Assembly: GCA_963773105.1 (NCBI GenBank)
Contig: CAVZAA010000003.1
Coordinates: forward strand, 1,116,001 to 1,180,000
Length of the DNA stretch: 64,000 nucleotides
Source: Trebonia sp963773105
GTDB taxonomy: Bacteria > Actinomycetota > Actinomycetes > Streptosporangiales > Streptosporangiaceae
Reading direction: 5' to 3'
Shown here: one piece after another, positions 9,375-18,158 of the stretch
Layout: every line of letters starts with the position of its first letter
Position numbering within the stretch: position 1 is the first letter of the stretch
Translations under genes and position numbers: made by a program
The notes under the pieces: generated by a model
The model's input: the letters and a program-made list of their open reading frames with translations, nothing else
Told to the model about the DNA's origin: nothing
Databases searched by the model: none

Positions 9375-9444
9375 GCCTGCGCCAGATCGCTTGTGGGCTC
9401 AGGTCTGATAGGACCTCGGCGCCTGTGCCCTCAGGCTCGCATCG

Positions 9445-10353
9445 TCACCGCGACGCCGCGTCTGCGACCGGACCTGATCTCGCGAGCAGCGCCGCCAGTG
9501 GGAGCACGAACGCCGCCAAGTCCGGTCGCAGCGGCACCGGAGCCTGCGAGTCGGTGAACACCGAGAGGTCGATCGCCGGGGCCACCAGCCTCGGCAGGGC
9601 GATGACGGAAGCGGCCGCGGCTACGGCCGAGGCGGCGATCGAGGGGATCACCTCAAGCGCCACCACTCGGACGCGCTGGCCCTCGGTCAGCCCCATGGTG
9701 GCCAGCCGCGCCGTCGTCACCGCCCGGTCGGCCGCGCCCAGCGCCAGCTCGAGCAGCATCACCGCGAGCGCCAGCAGGGCCGCGTAGGCGATGGCCAGGG
9801 TGAAGAGGAGAAACGTGCTCTGCTGGAGCGGCGATCCGGTCAGCTCCCGCAGCGCCTGCGACCTGGTGGTGATGGCGGGCGAATCGACCCCGGGCATGGT
9901 CGCCTGCACGGCCGCACTGAGCCTCCTCAGGTCGATCGACGGCCCGGTCAGCAGCATCAGGTTCACCGGCAGCGGCCCGCTGAGACCGAGAATTGCCGGC
10001 CGTGGCAGCACGATGAACGCCCCGCCTCCAGGCATCGCCGGGGTGGCTGGCAACTGGCCGGCCACCCGGAGCCGCAGCGCGGGCAGCCCGTCCTGCGCGA
10101 CAATCGCGCTGCCGCCGAGCCGGCCCAGAGCGGCGGCCGCCTGCGGGGACGCCAGCACCGGGATTTCGCCCTGACCGCCCGGCTGGGTGAGCAGGGCGGG
10201 ACGGACCGGGGGAAACCCTTCGGTCGAGGCGACCAGCGCCGCGTAGCCGACCGGGTCGACTGCGATCGCGGTCACCATCTGGCCGCCGGCGTCGATCGTC
10301 AAGGGGGCCAGCAGGGCCGACGCGGCCTGCGCTACCCCTGGCACCGCGGAGAC
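9445..10353 (-). pseudogene. Remnant of an FtsX-like ABC transporter permease
   Basis: About 300 residues are recognisable: a periplasmic-type segment, then LLFTLAIAYAALLALAVMLL, LATMGLTEGQRVRVVALEV and RLVAPAIDLSVFTDSQAPVP. These are the classic C-terminal features of MacB/FtsX-type permeases of actinobacteria, which normally exceed 800 residues with two FtsX domains. The N-terminal half is missing. Upstream of 10353 the sequence falls to a low-GC, non-coding stretch (about 10375-10500), and the last membrane helix breaks off after VLPLAALLARSG. No ATPase partner is adjacent. A longer open frame to 10611 runs into the neighbouring gene and looks artificial. Confidence 0.65.
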
Positions 10354-10532
10354 GGGCCGCGTGGGCCGATCACACCCGCAGCATTTCGTACCAGAACGAC
10401 CATGTTCAAGCAGTGGAAAAATGTAAATCATGAAAATTGGGTAGTGCCGCCGAGAGGCTTTAGCGCACCCGCGGCAGACTTTATGGCGAGCTTTATGGGC
10501 GCGAGTTGATACACCGTCTCTGGTGCGGGCGG

Positions 10533-11501
10533 CTAGTCGTAATGGCGCAGGCCGGCGGTGCCGATGTCGATCAGGGAGTCGGTTTCCTGCCCGCGGTTTC
10601 CCTGCCGCCACTGGTTCAGGCCGCCGAGGAGTTCCATCGCCGCCGCGGCGCGGCCGAAGGCGGGCAGGGCGGCCTCCTCGGCCTGCGTGAGCGGCTTCGG
10701 GCCGGACGCCGCGTAGAGCCGCCCGACCTTCTCCATCCGCGCAGGCAGGGCATCCGGGGAACCGTGCAGGAGGCTGGCCGCGATGACCGCGAGCTCCTGC
10801 AGCCTCGGCCAGCGGTTGGCGAGCGCGAAGTCGAGCACGGTCACCTGGCCGTCCGGGCCGAGCAGGAGGTTGCCCGCGGTCAGGTCGGCGTGGATGAGCG
10901 TCGTGGGCAGGGACGCGAAGTCGACCCGCGCCATCTCCTCGATGGTCCGGTCGACGAGCCGTCGCTGCTCCGCGTCAAGCAGGTCGCCGACCTGCCCCGC
11001 CAGCGGGACCAGGTTGGCGATGGCCCACGAGTCGAACACGGGCTCCGGCCGCGCGTCGGTGCGGTGGATGTGCGCCGCCTGCTCGACCACGGCCGCGAGC
11101 TCGGCCTCATCCGGCGGGCGGCCCAGGTCGTAGAAGGTCTGGCCGGGGGCGAAGTCCATCACCAGCAGCCGGTGCCCGTCGTAGGCATGCACGTGGCTGC
11201 CCGCGGCGTCGGCGTGCAGCCGTGGGTGACGGACCCCCGCCGCCGTGACCGCGGCGATAATGCCGGCCGTGCGCGCGGCGATCCCGGCGGGCCGGCCGGC
11301 CGCGAACACCTTGATCACAACCCGCTGCCGCCGTGCCCGCAGATCGATGTTGCAGTCCTGGTAGCCGGTGGCGAGCACCGACCAGTCGCCCACGTCGCCG
11401 AGCCGGTACTCGGCCGCAACGTGATCGACCAGTTCCGGCAGGCTGGTGCTGACTCGGCTGGCCGGCCCGGCAGAGGTGCCAAGCGGAGCGTCTCCGGTCA
11501 C
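10533..11501 (-). CDS. Aminoglycoside phosphotransferase-fold (APH) kinase-like protein
   Basis: The protein has 322 residues. The APH/ChoK-like catalytic loop is visible as LIHADLTAGNLLLGPDGQVT and is followed by V-L-D-F-A in the position of the metal-binding D-F-D motif. The N-lobe contains VVIKVFAAGRP with the ATP-anchoring Lys. The family phosphorylates small molecules (aminoglycosides, homoserine, choline, methylthioribose), and the substrate here is unknown. The start is a GTG at 11501 with no strong ribosome site. It is divergent from the glutathione peroxidase gene. Confidence 0.82.
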   Translation of the reverse strand: MTGDAPLGTSAGPASRVSTSLPELVDHVAAEYRLGDVGDWSVLATGYQDCNIDLRARRQRVVIKVFAAGRPAGIAARTAGIIAAVTAAGVRHPRLHADAAGSHVHAYDGHRLLVMDFAPGQTFYDLGRPPDEAELAAVVEQAAHIHRTDARPEPVFDSWAIANLVPLAGQVGDLLDAEQRRLVDRTIEEMARVDFASLPTTLIHADLTAGNLLLGPDGQVTVLDFALANRWPRLQELAVIAASLLHGSPDALPARMEKVGRLYAASGPKPLTQAEEAALPAFGRAAAAMELLGGLNQWRQGNRGQETDSLIDIGTAGLRHYD

Positions 11502-11631
11502 CGAGCCAGGGTACTCGACCGGCCTGCGCGCGCAACGGAACCGCCGCTAAGGGATGATCGGCGCGAACCCGCATGTTCTACCCCTACGGAACGCGGACCG
11601 GGACCGGTTTGCCAGTCACTTGGAGGACACC

Positions 11632-12168
11632 ATGACGAGTACGCACGACTTCACGGCGACGACCGCCGACGGCGACAAGGTCGCGCTGAGCGACTACGCG
11701 GGCAAGCTGCTGCTCATCGTGAACGTGGCCAGCAAGTGCGGACTGACCCCGCAGTACGAGGGCCTGGAGGCGCTGTACCGGGGCGCCAGGGACCGCGGCC
11801 TGGAGATCCTGGGCTTCCCCTCCAACCAGTTCAAGGAGCAGGAGCCGGGGACCGACGCCGAGATCCAGGAGTTCTGCAAGACCACCTACGACGTGACCTT
11901 CCCGGTGCTGGCCAAGATCGACGTGAACGGCCCCGACGCCGCGCCGCTGTACCAGTACCTGCGGGCGGAGGCGCCCGGTGACTTCGGCCCGCAGTACGGC
12001 GGCTTCTACGACGCGATCTCCAAGATCCGGCCCGGCGCCGACGGCACCGACGAGGTCAAGTGGAACTTCACCAAGTTCCTGATCGGCCGCGACGGCACGG
12101 TGATCAAGCGGTACGAGCCGCCCGTGGCGCCGGCCGACATCAAGGCCGACCTGGAGAACTACCTGTAA
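11632..12168 (+). CDS. Glutathione peroxidase family (thiol) peroxidase
   Basis: The protein has 178 residues, the usual length. The active-site segment is VNVASKCGLTPQYEGLEALY, with Cys in place of selenocysteine, followed by GFPSNQFKEQEPG (Gln) and the WNFTKFLIGRDG segment (Trp/Asn) of the catalytic tetrad. Actinobacterial members usually use thioredoxin or other low-molecular-weight thiols rather than glutathione. The ATG at 11632 follows TTGGAGGACACC. It is followed after 4 bp by an LLM oxidoreductase, so the two are probably co-transcribed. Confidence 0.92.
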   Translation: MTSTHDFTATTADGDKVALSDYAGKLLLIVNVASKCGLTPQYEGLEALYRGARDRGLEILGFPSNQFKEQEPGTDAEIQEFCKTTYDVTFPVLAKIDVNGPDAAPLYQYLRAEAPGDFGPQYGGFYDAISKIRPGADGTDEVKWNFTKFLIGRDGTVIKRYEPPVAPADIKADLENYL

Positions 12169-12172
12169 GCCG

Positions 12173-13165
12173 ATGCGCCTGCCACTCTCCATCCTTGACC
12201 TGGTGCCCATCGCGCGGGGCCAGACCGTCAGCGACGCCTTCACCGCCAGCGTGGCGGTCGCACGGCGCGCGGAAGAGCTCGGCTACACCCGGGTCTGGTA
12301 CGCCGAGCACCACAACATGCCGTCCATCGCCTCGGCCGCGACCAGCGTGGTGATCGCGCACATCGGCGCGCACACTTCGACGATCCGGCTCGGAGCGGGC
12401 GGGATCATGCTGCCCAACCACTCGCCGCTGACGATCGCGGAGCAGTTCGGGGCGCTTGACGCGATGTACCCGCACCGCATCGACCTCGGGCTCGGCCGGG
12501 CGCCCGGCTCGGACCAGGCCACGTTCCTGGCGCTGCGCCGCGACCCCCGGTCGTCCGATGCCTTCCCCCAGGACGTCCTGGAACTCCAGGCCTACCTGGC
12601 GGGCGAGTCCCGGGTGGCCGGGGTGGACGCCATCCCCGGCAAGGGCTCGCGAGTGCCGCTGTACATGCTGGGCTCGTCGCTCTTCGGCGCCCAGCTGGCG
12701 GCGGCCCTCGGGCTGCCCTACGCGTTCGCGTCGCACTTCGCGCCGGACGCGCTGTTCGCCGCGATCGCGGCCTACCGCAGCGAGTTCAAGCCATCGGCCC
12801 AGCTGGACCGCCCCTACGTGATCGTCGGCGTCAACGTGACCGCCGCCGACACCGCGGCCGCGGCCCGGGAGCAGTTCCACGCCATCCGGCGGGCGCGCGC
12901 CATCAGCCTGTTCTCCCGCCACGTCGGGATTCCGGCCGAGGACATGACCGACCAGCAGGCGGACGAGCTGCTCGGCAGCGCGGCCGGGATGCACGTGGAC
13001 CAGATGCTCCGCTACGCCGCCGTGGGCACGCCGGGCGAGGTGAGCGACTACCTCGACGGCTTCCGCAAGGAGACCGAGGCGGACGAGTTCATCACCGTCC
13101 ACCAGGCGCCGTCCCTGGAGGGCCGACTGCGCTCCATTACCCTGCTGGCCGAGGCCATGCAGTAG
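12173..13165 (+). CDS. Luciferase-like (LLM class) flavin-dependent oxidoreductase
   Basis: The protein has 330 residues with a TIM-barrel fold of the bacterial luciferase superfamily and belongs to the subgroup with MRLPLSILDLVPIARGQTVS at the start and GYTRVWYAEHHNMPSIASAA. The barrel motif RIDLGLGRAPGSDQATFLAL is diagnostic. The likely cofactor is FMN, and the substrate is unknown. The gene starts 4 bp after the glutathione peroxidase stop, so translational coupling is likely and a redox-stress role for the pair is an inference. It is followed by the family C repeat cluster. Confidence 0.88.
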   Translation: MRLPLSILDLVPIARGQTVSDAFTASVAVARRAEELGYTRVWYAEHHNMPSIASAATSVVIAHIGAHTSTIRLGAGGIMLPNHSPLTIAEQFGALDAMYPHRIDLGLGRAPGSDQATFLALRRDPRSSDAFPQDVLELQAYLAGESRVAGVDAIPGKGSRVPLYMLGSSLFGAQLAAALGLPYAFASHFAPDALFAAIAAYRSEFKPSAQLDRPYVIVGVNVTAADTAAAAREQFHAIRRARAISLFSRHVGIPAEDMTDQQADELLGSAAGMHVDQMLRYAAVGTPGEVSDYLDGFRKETEADEFITVHQAPSLEGRLRSITLLAEAMQ

Positions 13166-13177
13166 CCGCGGGACCAT

Positions 13178-13302
13178 GTCGGCTACGCCAGCGACCGCCT
13201 CTATTGAGGTCGCTGGCGTAGCCGACAGGTTCTGGGGCCTGTCGCTGGCGTAGCCGGCAGGTTCTGGGGCCTGTCGGCGGCGTAGCCGACAGGTTCTGGG
13301 GC
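13178..13302. repeat. Family C palindromic repeat cluster (site 1)
   Basis: A perfect 19-bp inverted repeat (GTCGGCTACGCCAGCGACC, 11-bp spacer, complement; 13178-13226) is followed by two further copies of the right arm, separated by the same GTTCTGGGGCCT linker. The cluster lies between convergent genes and may serve as a bidirectional terminator. Related clusters occur at 39806-40030 and 48372-48556. Confidence 0.85.
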
Positions 13303-13303
13303 C

Positions 13304-14287
13304 TCAGCCGGCCAGGGCCCGCAGCTGCGGCAGGACTTCCTTGCCGATCATGGCAATGGCTGCCATCGGGTCGTTCGACATCACCTGGATGGAGACGAGG
13401 TCCGCGCCGACGTCGGTGACCAGGGGGTGGTAGGCGGCTACCAGCCCGGCGGCGTCGGAGACGACGGCATAGCTGGCGAGGACCTCGGCGCGGTCCATCT
13501 CGTCGGCCTTGAACCTGAGCTCGGCCGGGTCGGTGGCCTCGAGGCGGCCGGGGGCGCGCAGCCCGCGCATCGAGGACAGCGCCTTCCAGGCCTGGTCCGG
13601 GCCGTCGGCCAGGACGGTCCAGCGGGTCGCCAGCACCCGGTGCTGCTTGCCGACCTCGGTCGCCGCCTTGCGATACGGCTCGATGACCTTGGCGACCGTG
13701 TCGGCCGGGTCCTTCACGCTGGTGATCAGGCCGTCGGCGTAGATGCCGGCGAACGCGGCCGACTTCGGCCCGCCCGCCGCCATCAGGATCGGCACGCTGC
13801 CCTTGGGCGGTGAGTACAGTTTCGCGGTCTCGGTCGTGTAGTACTGGCCGTGGAAGGTCACCTTCTCGCCCGCCAGCAGGCGGTGCATGATCTCCAGCGC
13901 TTCCTCCATCCGGGCCTGGCGCTCGCCGTAGCCGGGGAACGGGAAGCCCAGCGGGCGCTCGTTGAGGGCCTCGCCGGTGCCGACGCCGAGCCACAGCCGA
14001 CCGTCGGAGAGCCGGTCAACGGTGGCCGACATCTGCGCGACGAGCGCCGGGTGATAGTGGAACAGCGGGGCGGTGACCGCGGTGCCGAGCAGCACGTGCT
14101 GGGTCTTGACCGCCACCGCGCCCAGCCAGGACCAGACGAACCCGGCCGCAGACGTATCGTCCACCCACGGGTGGAAGTGGTCGCTTCCGAGAACGGCGTC
14201 GAAGCCGGCCTCCTCCGCGGCGACCGCCTGCGCCACAAGGTCTTCGGGCTGGTACGACTCGTGGCTGCACAGCCAGGCGAACTTCAT
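13304..14287 (-). CDS. F420-dependent LLM oxidoreductase (glucose-6-phosphate dehydrogenase-like subfamily)
   Basis: The protein has 327 residues. The barrel begins MKFAWLCSHESYQPEDLVAQ and contains VLGSDHFHPWVDDTSAAGFV, GTAVTAPLFHYHPALVAQ and LSDGRLWLGVGTGEALNERP. These match the actinobacterial family related to F420-dependent glucose-6-phosphate dehydrogenase. Cofactor F420 is inferred from family, and the true substrate is unknown. The start at 14287 is preferred because GGAGG lies five bases upstream; the ATG at 14299 sits inside that ribosome site. The stop is directly at the edge of the family C repeat cluster. Confidence 0.86.
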   Translation of the reverse strand: MKFAWLCSHESYQPEDLVAQAVAAEEAGFDAVLGSDHFHPWVDDTSAAGFVWSWLGAVAVKTQHVLLGTAVTAPLFHYHPALVAQMSATVDRLSDGRLWLGVGTGEALNERPLGFPFPGYGERQARMEEALEIMHRLLAGEKVTFHGQYYTTETAKLYSPPKGSVPILMAAGGPKSAAFAGIYADGLITSVKDPADTVAKVIEPYRKAATEVGKQHRVLATRWTVLADGPDQAWKALSSMRGLRAPGRLEATDPAELRFKADEMDRAEVLASYAVVSDAAGLVAAYHPLVTDVGADLVSIQVMSNDPMAAIAMIGKEVLPQLRALAG

Positions 14288-14398
14288 CAACGCCTCCATC
14301 GATCATTAGGTCCGGTTTGATCCTCTCACTGCGCGGCCGCGAGCCTGCCGGTGACACGGGTGAATTGCCCCCCCTCGGGGTTCGCGCTGGTGCGGAGG

Positions 14399-15385
14399 TC
14401 AGCCCTGGACGCGCGCCACGTACTTGCCGCTGCCGCTGCCCTCGGCGAGCAGCTGCTGCACCGCGGGGGTATCCCCGAGCGAGTCGACCTCGGTGATCGC
14501 GACGTCCAGGCGGCCGTCCGCGATCAGGTCGAGGACCCGGCGCAGGCCGGCCGAGGCGCGGTGCGGCGCGTTGGCCCACAGTCGGGTGATGCTGAAGCCG
14601 CCGATCGCGAGGTTGCCGCCGATCAGCCGGCCTGGCGGCAGCGGCCCCTGCTCACCGCCGCCCGCGTTCCCGAACAGCACGATCCGGCCGCCGGGGGCGG
14701 TGAGAGCGAGATCCATTTCGAGCAGGGCGGTGCCGTGCGGGTCGAGCACGATGTCCGCCCCGGCCCCCTTAGTGGCCGCGCGTACCGCCGCGATCACGTC
14801 CTCGCTGCGGGCCACCGCCACGTCGTAGCCGCCGTCGAGGGCCGCTGTGACCTTGTCCGGGCGGCCCACGGTGCCGATCCGCAGCCCGCCGCCGAGGGCC
14901 GGCACCAGCTGGGCGATGGCGCCGCCGACCCCGCCGCTGGCCGAGTGCACGAGCACGCTGTCGCCCGGCCGGAATCGGGCGGCGTCGGTGAGCAGCAGCA
15001 TTCCGGTCGTCAGCATGAGCGGGGCGGCCGCCGCGACCGGCAGCTCGACCTGATCGGGCAGCGGCACCGCGAACTCGGCCCGCGTCCGCGCCACCTCGGC
15101 CAGACCGCCGCCGGGGGTGAACGCGACGACCGGCTGGCCGACGGTCAGGGCGGTGAAACCGGGGCCGATTTCCCTGACCGATCCGGCCACCTCGAGGCCG
15201 GGGGTGTAGGGCCAGGCGCTCGCGTAGCCGGCGTCGCCCCGACGGGCCATCACGTCCATGAAGTTGATCCCGGCGTAGGCCACGTCGATGGTTACCTCAC
15301 CCGGCCCGGGCCGGGGCTCGTCGACCTGGCGGACCTCGGTTCGGTCCGTCCCCCGCGACGGCCCGGTCATCGTCAGCGCCTGCAC
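14399..15385 (-). CDS. Zinc-binding alcohol dehydrogenase / quinone oxidoreductase family (MDR)
   Basis: The protein has 328 residues of the medium-chain dehydrogenase superfamily. The GroES-like N-terminus holds RPGPGEVTIDVAYAGINFMD and YTPGLEVAGSVREIGPGF, and the Rossmann part holds SVLVHSASGGVGGAIAQLV (the usual AxGGVG motif) and the GGRIVLFGNAGG strand. The catalytic zinc ligands of true alcohol dehydrogenases are absent, pointing to a zeta-crystallin or quinone-reductase type NADPH enzyme. The GTG at 15385 has GAGGAG five bases upstream and is preferred over the in-frame start 30 codons earlier. Confidence 0.88.
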   Translation of the reverse strand: MQALTMTGPSRGTDRTEVRQVDEPRPGPGEVTIDVAYAGINFMDVMARRGDAGYASAWPYTPGLEVAGSVREIGPGFTALTVGQPVVAFTPGGGLAEVARTRAEFAVPLPDQVELPVAAAAPLMLTTGMLLLTDAARFRPGDSVLVHSASGGVGGAIAQLVPALGGGLRIGTVGRPDKVTAALDGGYDVAVARSEDVIAAVRAATKGAGADIVLDPHGTALLEMDLALTAPGGRIVLFGNAGGGEQGPLPPGRLIGGNLAIGGFSITRLWANAPHRASAGLRRVLDLIADGRLDVAITEVDSLGDTPAVQQLLAEGSGSGKYVARVQG

Positions 15386-15508
15386 GGCCGCTCCTCTATC
15401 GATGTTCGTCGTATAGCCAAAGCCCTCTCGGACCCTACCCGGATGACGGTCGACCACGCTGCCGGTCGAAGACACCGCCTACGGCGGTTGCGGACTTACC
15501 CGCCCCGG

Positions 15509-16111
15509 TTAGGCGGTGGGGCCGCTGACGGTGTCGAGGAGGCGCGCCAGGCGGTCGCGCAGGGTCCGCCTGCGCGCGCCGCCCGCGTCTCGTTCCCCGG
15601 CCGCCGCCGACACCAGATGCTGCCCCGCGTCGAAGGACAGCGACTCGGGGACCGCCAGCGCCTCGTGGGCGATGGCATCAAGCTCGGGGTCGCCGTCACC
15701 GGTGTCAAGCGCCAGGATGGTGGCACCGGTCTTGCGCGCGTCGTTGACCCGCTCGAGCAGCGGGACCGGGGCGCGGTCCTCGGTGACGACGAACAGGGTC
15801 TCGCCCCGGCGCGCTGCCTCCAGGCGGGCCAGGCCGATCGCCAGGTGCGGGGGCGCGTCCGGCGGCGGGGACCAGCGGACCAGCGTCGGCGTCAGCGCCG
15901 CGATGCCGGACAGGCGGCTCTCGTCGTCCAGGTGGGCGGTGAGGTGCCACGGCTCGAAGTCGGGGGTGCCCACGACCAGCAGCCCGCCGGGCGACTTGGG
16001 CGTCGTCCGCAGCGCGCGGCCGAAGATCCGGGCCTGCTCCAGCCACCCGGAGCCAGCGAGCACCGCACGGAGCGTAGCGACCTGGTCTGCGTCCACGTAC
16101 TCAGCATGCAC
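15509..16111 (-). CDS. Conserved actinobacterial protein, unknown function (SIS-like features)
   Basis: The protein has 200 residues and is soluble. I do not recognise a named family with certainty. Visible features are PGGLLVVGTPDFEPWHLTAH near residue 42, GETLFVVTEDRAPVPLLERV, and KTGATILALDTGDGDPELDA followed by AIAHEALAVPESLSF. The order of hydrophobic strand, helix, GATILALD and A-x-E-A-L-x-V-P resembles a sugar-isomerase (SIS) half domain, but that is an inference. It has a long Arg-rich C-terminus. It is transcribed in the same direction as the neighbouring dehydrogenase gene, 123 bp upstream of it. Confidence 0.7.
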   Translation of the reverse strand: MHAEYVDADQVATLRAVLAGSGWLEQARIFGRALRTTPKSPGGLLVVGTPDFEPWHLTAHLDDESRLSGIAALTPTLVRWSPPPDAPPHLAIGLARLEAARRGETLFVVTEDRAPVPLLERVNDARKTGATILALDTGDGDPELDAIAHEALAVPESLSFDAGQHLVSAAAGERDAGGARRRTLRDRLARLLDTVSGPTA

Positions 16112-16161
16112 GGGGCGCCTCGGATTCGCACCCCTCTTGCGCCCGGAACGCCGAATTCGGC

Positions 16162-17004
16162 CTAGGAGTCGAGGGACAGCACCATCGTCGGGGGCTCGAT
16201 GACGTGGTTTTCGCGGAGCGGGCGGACGGCGGTGCCGATCGCGAAGAACTCGGTGGTGTGCGCGCCCCAGGTGTGGCTGTGCTGCCGGAGCTGGACCCCG
16301 ACGATGCCCTCGGCGTGGAGTTCCTCGGCCTCGGCCTGCATGCGGGACATCGCCAGCTCGCGGGCGTCGTACAGGGCCTGGGTGAACTGCTCGATCTCGA
16401 CGTTCCGGCCGATGTTGCCGATCATCGCGCCCATCCGCTGGTGGGCGATGTGGTACACGCAGCTGCCCATGACCATGCCCAGGGGCGCGTAGCCGGCCCT
16501 GATCAGGGTCCAGAAGTCCTGGCCGGACAGGTCCGAGGTGAACGGCTGGCGCTTGTTGTTGCGCCAGTTGTCGACGCCGCCGCCGCCGGCGTTCGGCTCT
16601 GCCTTGACCGCGGTGCCGATCGCGATGAACTCGGCGATGTCCGAGCCGAACTCCTTCATCTCCACGTCGAGGCGGACGCCGACGATGCCGTCCGCGCCGA
16701 GCGCGTCCGCCTCCGCCTCCATCCGGGTCATCGCCAGCTCCCGGGCGTGGTACAGCGCCTGCGAGAGCACGTTGAGCTCCTGGTTCTTGCCCCAGCGGCC
16801 GATCTGCAGGCCGACGTGGTAAATCGAGGTGCCGAGTACCAGGCCAACCGGCCGGAAGCCGACCTCGCGGACCAGCAGGAACTCGTTCACAGAAAGGTCG
16901 GAGGTGAAGATCGACCCGGCCTTGCCCGGCTGCAGTTCGGAGAGCCGCTTGATCGCGTCCTGGGGGACGCCCGCCATGCTCATTCCGGTCTGTTGGTCCG
17001 TCAT
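16162..17004 (-). CDS. Double YbjQ/UPF0145-type heavy-metal-binding domain protein (copy 2)
   Basis: The protein has 280 residues with two tandem YbjQ-like domains. The first, about 30-130, begins with FTSDLSVNEFLLVREVGFRP and has ARELAMTRMEAEADALGADG then IVGVRLDVEM. The second, about 150-260, has FTSDLSGQDFWTLIRAGYAP and ARELAMSRMQAEAEELHAEG. YbjQ domains form pentameric beta-rich rings often annotated as heavy-metal binding, with unknown function. The start at 17004 follows AGAAGGTAGAGA and lies 10 bp after the stop of the paralogous gene upstream, so the two form an operon. Confidence 0.85.
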   Translation of the reverse strand: MTDQQTGMSMAGVPQDAIKRLSELQPGKAGSIFTSDLSVNEFLLVREVGFRPVGLVLGTSIYHVGLQIGRWGKNQELNVLSQALYHARELAMTRMEAEADALGADGIVGVRLDVEMKEFGSDIAEFIAIGTAVKAEPNAGGGGVDNWRNNKRQPFTSDLSGQDFWTLIRAGYAPLGMVMGSCVYHIAHQRMGAMIGNIGRNVEIEQFTQALYDARELAMSRMQAEAEELHAEGIVGVQLRQHSHTWGAHTTEFFAIGTAVRPLRENHVIEPPTMVLSLDS

Positions 17005-17014
17005 AGCGTGGTCT

Positions 17015-17938
17015 CTACCTTCTGTTCTGGCCGATGTCGACGCGCGCTGCCTGGCGGCGCTTGGGGTCAAGGGACATGATGGCGAGCGGCGGCGGGGTCG
17101 CCCGCTGCTTGTGGTTTCTCAGCCGCACGATCGCGGTGCCGATGTTGACCGTCTCGACGATGTGATCGTGGCCGCCCTCCTGGGCGGGGCACTCCCGCTC
17201 GCGGACCCGCATGGTCATCTCGGCGATGACCACGCCCTCGGCGCCGATCCGCTTGACGTCCGCCGACAGCTGCACCCGGGCATCGTGGCGGCCGTCGGCG
17301 ACCAGCTCGGTCCAGCCGCTGACCTCGGCGTTGCCCGCGCTCCAGCGGGTCTGGCCGACCGTCCGCCAGTCGTCGTGCCTGGCCGCGACCGAGATCCCGA
17401 GCGCCAGCCCGGCCGGCATCCAGCCGCTGTGCACCAGCTTGGCGAAGTCCTGGCCGGACAGATCCGAGGTGAACGGGCGCTTCAACGGCGGCGCGCCGGG
17501 GGCGTGAATGGCGGTGCCGATCGCCTTGAACTCGAGCCCGCCGGCCGGGAAGCTGCCGATGGTGAGCCGCACGCCGACCACCCCGTGCCCGCCGAGCTCG
17601 GCGCACTCGGCCACCATCCGGCTGATCGCCGTCCGCCTGGCCTGGTAGAGCGTCTGCACCAGCGGCCCGAACGAGCCGTAGCCGCCCCTGCTCGACACCT
17701 GGGTCCTGGCGGCGGGCCCGTAGCCGAGCGGCGAGTAGCTGCCCCACGCGCCCGGGCAGCCGTAGCCGCCCGCGTAGCCGATGTTGTAGACCGCCGCGCC
17801 GAGAACCTGCCCGGTCGGCTCGAAGCCGACCGAGCGGACGGCCGCGAACTCGTCGGAGCTGAGCGACGACCCCCAGGTGCCGCTCGCCCTGATTTCGGCC
17901 ATCCGGGCTTCCGCTACCGGAGGCAAGTCGTTGCTCAC
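17015..17938 (-). CDS. Double YbjQ/UPF0145-type heavy-metal-binding domain protein (copy 1)
   Basis: The protein has 307 residues and again two YbjQ-like domains. Domain one has LSSDEFAAVRSVGFEPTGQV with a Gly/Tyr-rich insertion (YNIGYAGGYGCPGAWGSYSP) and ARRTAISRMVAECAELGGHG; domain two has FTSDLSGQDFAKLVHSGWMP. It is paralogous to the next gene in the operon, and each domain carries the FTSDLS signature or a variant of it. The role is unknown; hetero-oligomers of the two products are conceivable. Confidence 0.83.
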   Translation of the reverse strand: MSNDLPPVAEARMAEIRASGTWGSSLSSDEFAAVRSVGFEPTGQVLGAAVYNIGYAGGYGCPGAWGSYSPLGYGPAARTQVSSRGGYGSFGPLVQTLYQARRTAISRMVAECAELGGHGVVGVRLTIGSFPAGGLEFKAIGTAIHAPGAPPLKRPFTSDLSGQDFAKLVHSGWMPAGLALGISVAARHDDWRTVGQTRWSAGNAEVSGWTELVADGRHDARVQLSADVKRIGAEGVVIAEMTMRVRERECPAQEGGHDHIVETVNIGTAIVRLRNHKQRATPPPLAIMSLDPKRRQAARVDIGQNRR

Positions 17939-17961
17939 AATAGCTAGCCTAGCCCTGGCGG

Positions 17962-18138
17962 CTACTCTTGCGCGTCCCAGGCCTCGTTGCGTTCCTTAAC
18001 TTTCTCGAGCGCGTGGGCTGCCTCCTCCCGCGTCGCGTACGGGCCGAGCAGATCCTTGCCCGGGCAGGGGGTATCGGCCGGCTCGACGGTGTTGTGCCGC
18101 GTGCAGAAGTACCACTGCTCTTCGTTGTTGTTCGCCAT
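17962..18138 (-). CDS. Small conserved actinobacterial protein (58 aa)
   Basis: The sequence from the ATG at 18138 starts MANNNEEQWYFCTRHNTVEP and continues ADTPCPGKDLLGPYATREEA, ending in a charged helix. The F-C-T-R-H and T-P-C-P-G pieces provide two Cys and one His that could bind metal, and GPYATREEAAHAL looks like the end of an SPOR-like mini-domain. It is divergent from map, with only 20 bp between start codons. The function is unknown. Confidence 0.72.
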   Translation of the reverse strand: MANNNEEQWYFCTRHNTVEPADTPCPGKDLLGPYATREEAAHALEKVKERNEAWDAQE

Positions 18139-18158
18139 GCGCACTAGAATCGCAAAAC

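Noticed and set aside
15509..15726. Alternative frames in the unknown 200-residue gene
   Set aside because: They lack the regular strand-helix pattern and conserved GATILALD segment seen in the chosen frame.
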